Below, piece after piece: positions 60,176 through 64,000 of a stretch of DNA of 64,000 bases. Under the pieces are notes generated by a model. That model had not been told where the DNA came from, did no database searches, and saw only the letters and a program-made list of their open reading frames with translations. Position 1 is the stretch's first letter. Each line of letters starts with the position of its first letter. This DNA is from Neocallimastix lanati (nom. inval.) (taxonomy: Eukaryota > Neocallimastigomycota > Neocallimastigomycetes > Neocallimastigales > Neocallimastigaceae). The stretch covers positions 1 through 64,000 of the forward strand of contig JACVTC010000126.1 of assembly GCA_016946835.1 (NCBI GenBank), in the 5' to 3' direction. Both the position numbers and the translations under genes were made by a program.

Positions 60176-61122
60176 TTTTTATTTTTTTATTTTGTATATT
60201 AAAAATATTAAGTTAAAATTAAACATAATAAATTTGTAGTGATAAAAAGGAATGCAATAAAAATTCTGTACATTTTATATAATATATTAAATAATTATAT
60301 AATTGATTTTATAAATTAAATTAAATAAAGAAAAACATAAGGATAAAGCTATAGTAATAACATTAAACTAATATGATGTTAATTTTGTACATGCTAGATA
60401 TAAAATATATTATTACAATAAACTGAAGTAATTTAAAGTAATAAATTAGTATAGAATGCCGCAACTATTTTTAAATTCATTTAATTAAATAAATTATTAC
60501 ACTAAATCATTATATGTTATAGTAATACATTAATTCAATATTATTTTAAATTTATAATTTTCTAGAAATTAGAAAAAAAAAATTAAATGATTTAATATAA
60601 ATTAAAGTAATAAATAAAATTATTATGTATTCAGTTTCAAGAATTACATCAATTAAATAAGATTTCACATTAAACCATTAAAGGTTATTACAATAAATTA
60701 AATAAGTATGATGTTATTTTTTTTTTAAAAAATTCTGGATATAAGTCATAATAATTGAAGAGTATTAATTAAATTAATGAATTAAATGATTATGATGTCA
60801 ATTTTGTAAATAAACACAAATAGATTAGGTAATAGTAATAAATTAACTTTTATATGTTCAATTTTCTAAATTCTAGAAATAAAATTTTTTAAAATTTATA
60901 CATTAACACTGTCAAAACAATAATATTTATTAACAATAAGTATTAAATATTTGATTTACATAAATTTATATAGATTATATTCTTTAATATTTTTATAATT
61001 TTTCTTATTTTTTAATAATAATAAATTATATTATCGTTATTATATTTAATTAAGTGAACTGTGTATTTTATTAAACTATATTAAATTTGTATTTTTTTTT
61101 TTTTAATTTGAAATAAGTTGAA

Positions 61123-61153
<31 letters not shown>

Positions 61154-62357
61154 AATTTAGACTTATTTACAAATGAAATCCCTTTTTATTATATTATAGA
61201 ATATGATCCAAGTTGAATGTTAACAATATTACAATTTACCAATTATTAATGAAAATATTAAATTTCATATAAATTAAAAATATATATGTAAATAAAAAGA
61301 GACACTAAATAATAATATCTTATTAAACTTTATCGAATAATAATTTAATATATTCTAATATTCAAAAAGGAATAATTGAAATCTTTATTTAACTTTATAA
61401 TATATTTTAAGGATATAAATTATTTATTAGAACAAAAAATTAATAAATTATAATAAGCATTTCAAAAAAAAAAATATATATATATATATATAATTAATTT
61501 ATTAAAGTAAATAGATAAATATATTATTACATTTAAAAATAATATATTATAAAAAAAATTTTTAAAGTATAAAAATTTAAAAAAATATATATATATTATA
61601 GAAAAATAAATTAAAAGAAATGAAGTATAATAAATAAAAATAAAAATCTTCATATAAATTTATTTATATAAAGATAAATTTAAAATAAGAAATAAAATGC
61701 TTTTTAAAAAAAAAATAATATTAAATAAAATAAAATTAAAAAACAAAAATAATTTACACATTATAAATTGCTCAATTTTTTATAATAAATTTAAGGGTTA
61801 TTTCATTTCTATTTAAATTTATGTTAATTTAATTTTTATATTATTATTTTTATCATAGATAATTTATTTATATGTTAAAATTATGAAATTGCAAATATTA
61901 TAATTATAAAAAAATAAACTATGTAATAATTCTATAATATTGATTAATTTTTCAAATTTCTTTTTCAAGAAATAATTAATAGTCATTGTACTAGGGAATG
62001 AGTGGATGAATGGATCAATTTTAATTATTTGGTAAAATTTGGTAATTAATATTAGTATATTCAAAATTAATTACAATATATAAACTTTAAAATAAAAGAA
62101 GTTCATAATATATATAAAATTATAATTAAATTGATTTAAGAATTCTTTTAATATATTATTTATATATAGAAATATAGATTATAATATAAATATTTTTAAT
62201 AGAATAAACTAAGTAAAATGGAAATAAAAAATAATATATATGTAAATAAAAAGAATATAAATGTAAATATATAATTTAATTATATTTTAAATATATATAA
62301 TATATGTAATATTTATTTTTTTAATTTTAAAGTACTAAATAATAAAATAAAAATATA

Positions 62358-62495
62358 TAAATAATAATAAAAAACTAAATAATAATAAAAAACTAAATAA
62401 TAATAAAAAACTAAATAATAATAAAAAACTAAATAATAATAAAAAACTAAATAATAATAAAAAACTAAATAATAATAAAAAACTAAATAATAATA
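62358..62495. repeat. 18-bp tandem repeat, about 8 copies
   Basis: Unit AATAATAATAAAAAACTA repeated about eight times with almost no variation, followed by a short (AAT)n array at 62507-62581. Directly upstream of the second ABCA-type gene. Confidence 0.93.
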
Positions 62496-62506
62496 AATAA
62501 TTAAAT

Positions 62507-62581
<75 letters not shown>

Positions 62582-62856
62582 GTAAAAATCAAGAAAAAAA
62601 AAAATATATTAAAAATTAATAAAATTATAATAAAATTGTAATAATAAAAATTGTAATAATAAAAATTGTAATAATAATAATAATAATAATAATAGTAATA
62701 ATAATAATAATAATAAATAATTATATTTGTAGTAGTTATAGTAGTAGTAGTAGTAATAGTAGTATTGGTAGTAGTAGAACTAAATGTTGTAAAAGTGATA
62801 AAATTAAAAAAAAAATATTATATATATAAATATTATTTATTTTAAAATAAATAAAA

Positions 62857-64000
62857 ATGCTAAATTTTATAATACAGTTACAATGTCTACTAAATAAAAA
62901 TAAAAAGTTAGTAAGACAAAAAAAATTCGGTAAATCTATATTTTACGAAATAGTATTTCCTATTTTAGTACTTCTTATAATAAGTAAATATATATATTGT
63001 TATTAAAATAATAATATTATAGAATAAAATAAATTTTAATATAATTATATTATTTTTAAATAATTATTAATAGTAATTTTTTAATAATATTTTGAACAAT
63101 AATATATATAGAAATAGCAGAAAAAGGAGTATATTCTTATGGGAGTGTTGGAAATAGTGAATTAGAAAAAATAAATTCAAAAGTTGAAAGATATAATAAA
63201 TTACTGAATCATAATAATAAAGGATTCATTGGATTTATTTTTCCTGAAAATATAAAACAACAAAATGATTATGATATTCTATATTCAAATATCATAAATA
63301 ATGATTTTTTTTTAAATAATAAGGAAATAATTGAATATAAAAAATTTAACAATAAACATGATTTAGAAAATCATTTGGAAAAATATATATATTCTAATTT
63401 ATTAGCCGCTGTTATATTCAATGATAATTATTTAAATTACACAATTAGAGTACATGGTGAATTAATCGTGGATCCTGAAGAAAATCCAATAACAAATTAT
63501 TTTGAAAGTAGAATAAAAAATATTACCAAAGCAGATACTTATACCAATATTTTTTCCCCCTTACAATTAGTTATTGATCAAGCTATCATTCAAACTAAAA
63601 CAAATAAAGGAATTAAATTGGAATATGAAGTAGGAAAAATGAGTAAAGTGAGCTTATCTTTATTTAAAGATCAAAATATAAGTAAAGATTTAAAAATAAC
63701 GAGACAATTGCTATATTCCGCAGTTTCCTTAATATCAATGATATTTTTTGTCCAATTAATCAATATAATGAAACATATATTAATCGAAAAAGAACATAAA
63801 CAAGAAGAACAATTAATAATAAATGGTATTCATTCTTATGCAATATGGTTATCTTGGGAATTATTTTATTTACCAGAAATCATTATTATATCATTTTTTG
63901 TTGTCATCATTACAAATAATATTTTATTTAAAAATATAAATTTTATTTTTTCATTTACACTAATTGTATTTTACGGATTTTCTGTTTGTGGTTTATCGGT
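62857..64000 (+). CDS. ABCA-type transporter, 5' part only
   Basis: Exon 1 (62857-62983) encodes MLNFIIQLQCLLNKNKKLVR and the first membrane segment FYEIVFPILVLLII; an intron (62984-63111, GTAAAT...TATATAG, phase 1) follows; exon 2 runs open from 63112 past the window end. It contains the large non-cytoplasmic loop (IAEKGVYSYGSVGNSELEKI, FIFPENIKQQ, NYTIRVHGELIVDPEENP) and the second and third membrane segments (LLYSAVSLISMIFFVQLI, WELFYLPEIIIISFFVVI). It is collinear with the - strand ABCA gene: SPLQLVIDQAIIQ corresponds to IPLQIAVEEALIK there, and the first intron is at the same place. No nucleotide-binding domain lies within the window. Apparently intact and probably a lipid or sterol transporter; substrate unknown. 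Confidence 0.82.
62984..63111 (+). other. Intron in the second ABCA-type gene
   Basis: 128 nt, donor GTAAATATAT after CTTATAATAA, acceptor AATATATATAG, phase 1. Position and phase match the first large intron of the - strand paralog. Confidence 0.8.

Noticed and set aside
62335-62592. 85-codon Ile/Leu/Phe frame on the - strand
   Set aside because: Encoded wholly by the 18-bp and AAT simple repeats.

Overview
This is one of the most AT-rich kinds of nuclear genome, and the contents point to an early-diverging fungus, most likely an anaerobic gut fungus (Neocallimastigomycota). The signs are extreme A+T with long A/T homopolymers and Asn-rich linkers; a secreted hevein-type chitin-binding protein (CBM18); Cys-rich secreted or membrane proteins with C-x(4)-C-x(2)-G-x-C spacing; full-size ABCA transporters with short AT-rich introns (GTAAG...TAG); a bacterial-type Rpn/PD-(D/E)XK nuclease gene and an ATP-grasp enzyme, both of the sort gut fungi have acquired from bacteria; and a chromodomain-bearing Ty3 element. 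The assignment is inference, since no rRNA or tRNA gene is present to fix it.

Layout. 1-3250: gene-free, A-rich, many A homopolymers on the + strand. 3254-7980: decayed Ty1/Copia element (+). 7967-11560: a short acidic host fragment (+) and two disrupted genes (-); the second is a secreted Cys-rich protein whose signal-peptide region lies in a ~58-bp minisatellite (11500-12260). 12780-14850: disrupted ankyrin-repeat gene (-). 16514-17693: Rpn-like nuclease (-). 20281-22246: disrupted ATP-grasp gene (-) and an intact chitin-binding protein (+), divergent with about 41 bp between them. 23197-23637: an orphan open exon (-).

24.3-46.3 kb is dominated by retroelement fossils: a Copia remnant (-), a Ty3/Gypsy fragment (+) joined through a perfect 26-bp fold-back to a long Copia copy (-), a Ty3 chromovirus (-), a second short copy of that chromovirus's 3' end, and another Ty3 remnant. 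Between them lie a small intact Cys-rich secreted protein (33768-34439), paralogous to the C-terminal part of the disrupted 9.4-11.5 kb gene, and a decayed large secreted protein (42865-45271).

46.3-64.0 kb is an ABC-transporter neighbourhood: a decayed ABCB-type gene (-), a complete ABCA-type gene (-) whose exons can be joined in frame to about 1,683 residues, a Cys-rich membrane protein (+), and the 5' part of a second ABCA-type gene (+) that runs off the window.

The genes do not form a pathway. The common theme is cell surface and secretion (signal peptides, chitin binding, Cys-rich ectodomains, ABC exporters), with two bacterial-type genes. The strongest unexplained structures are a minisatellite family shared by three loci, all upstream of coding starts; a two-member Cys-rich protein family; the retroelement fold-back junction; and poly(A)-terminated chromovirus ends. 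Many host reading frames are interrupted, at least one exactly at a homopolymer, so some breaks may be assembly errors rather than gene death.
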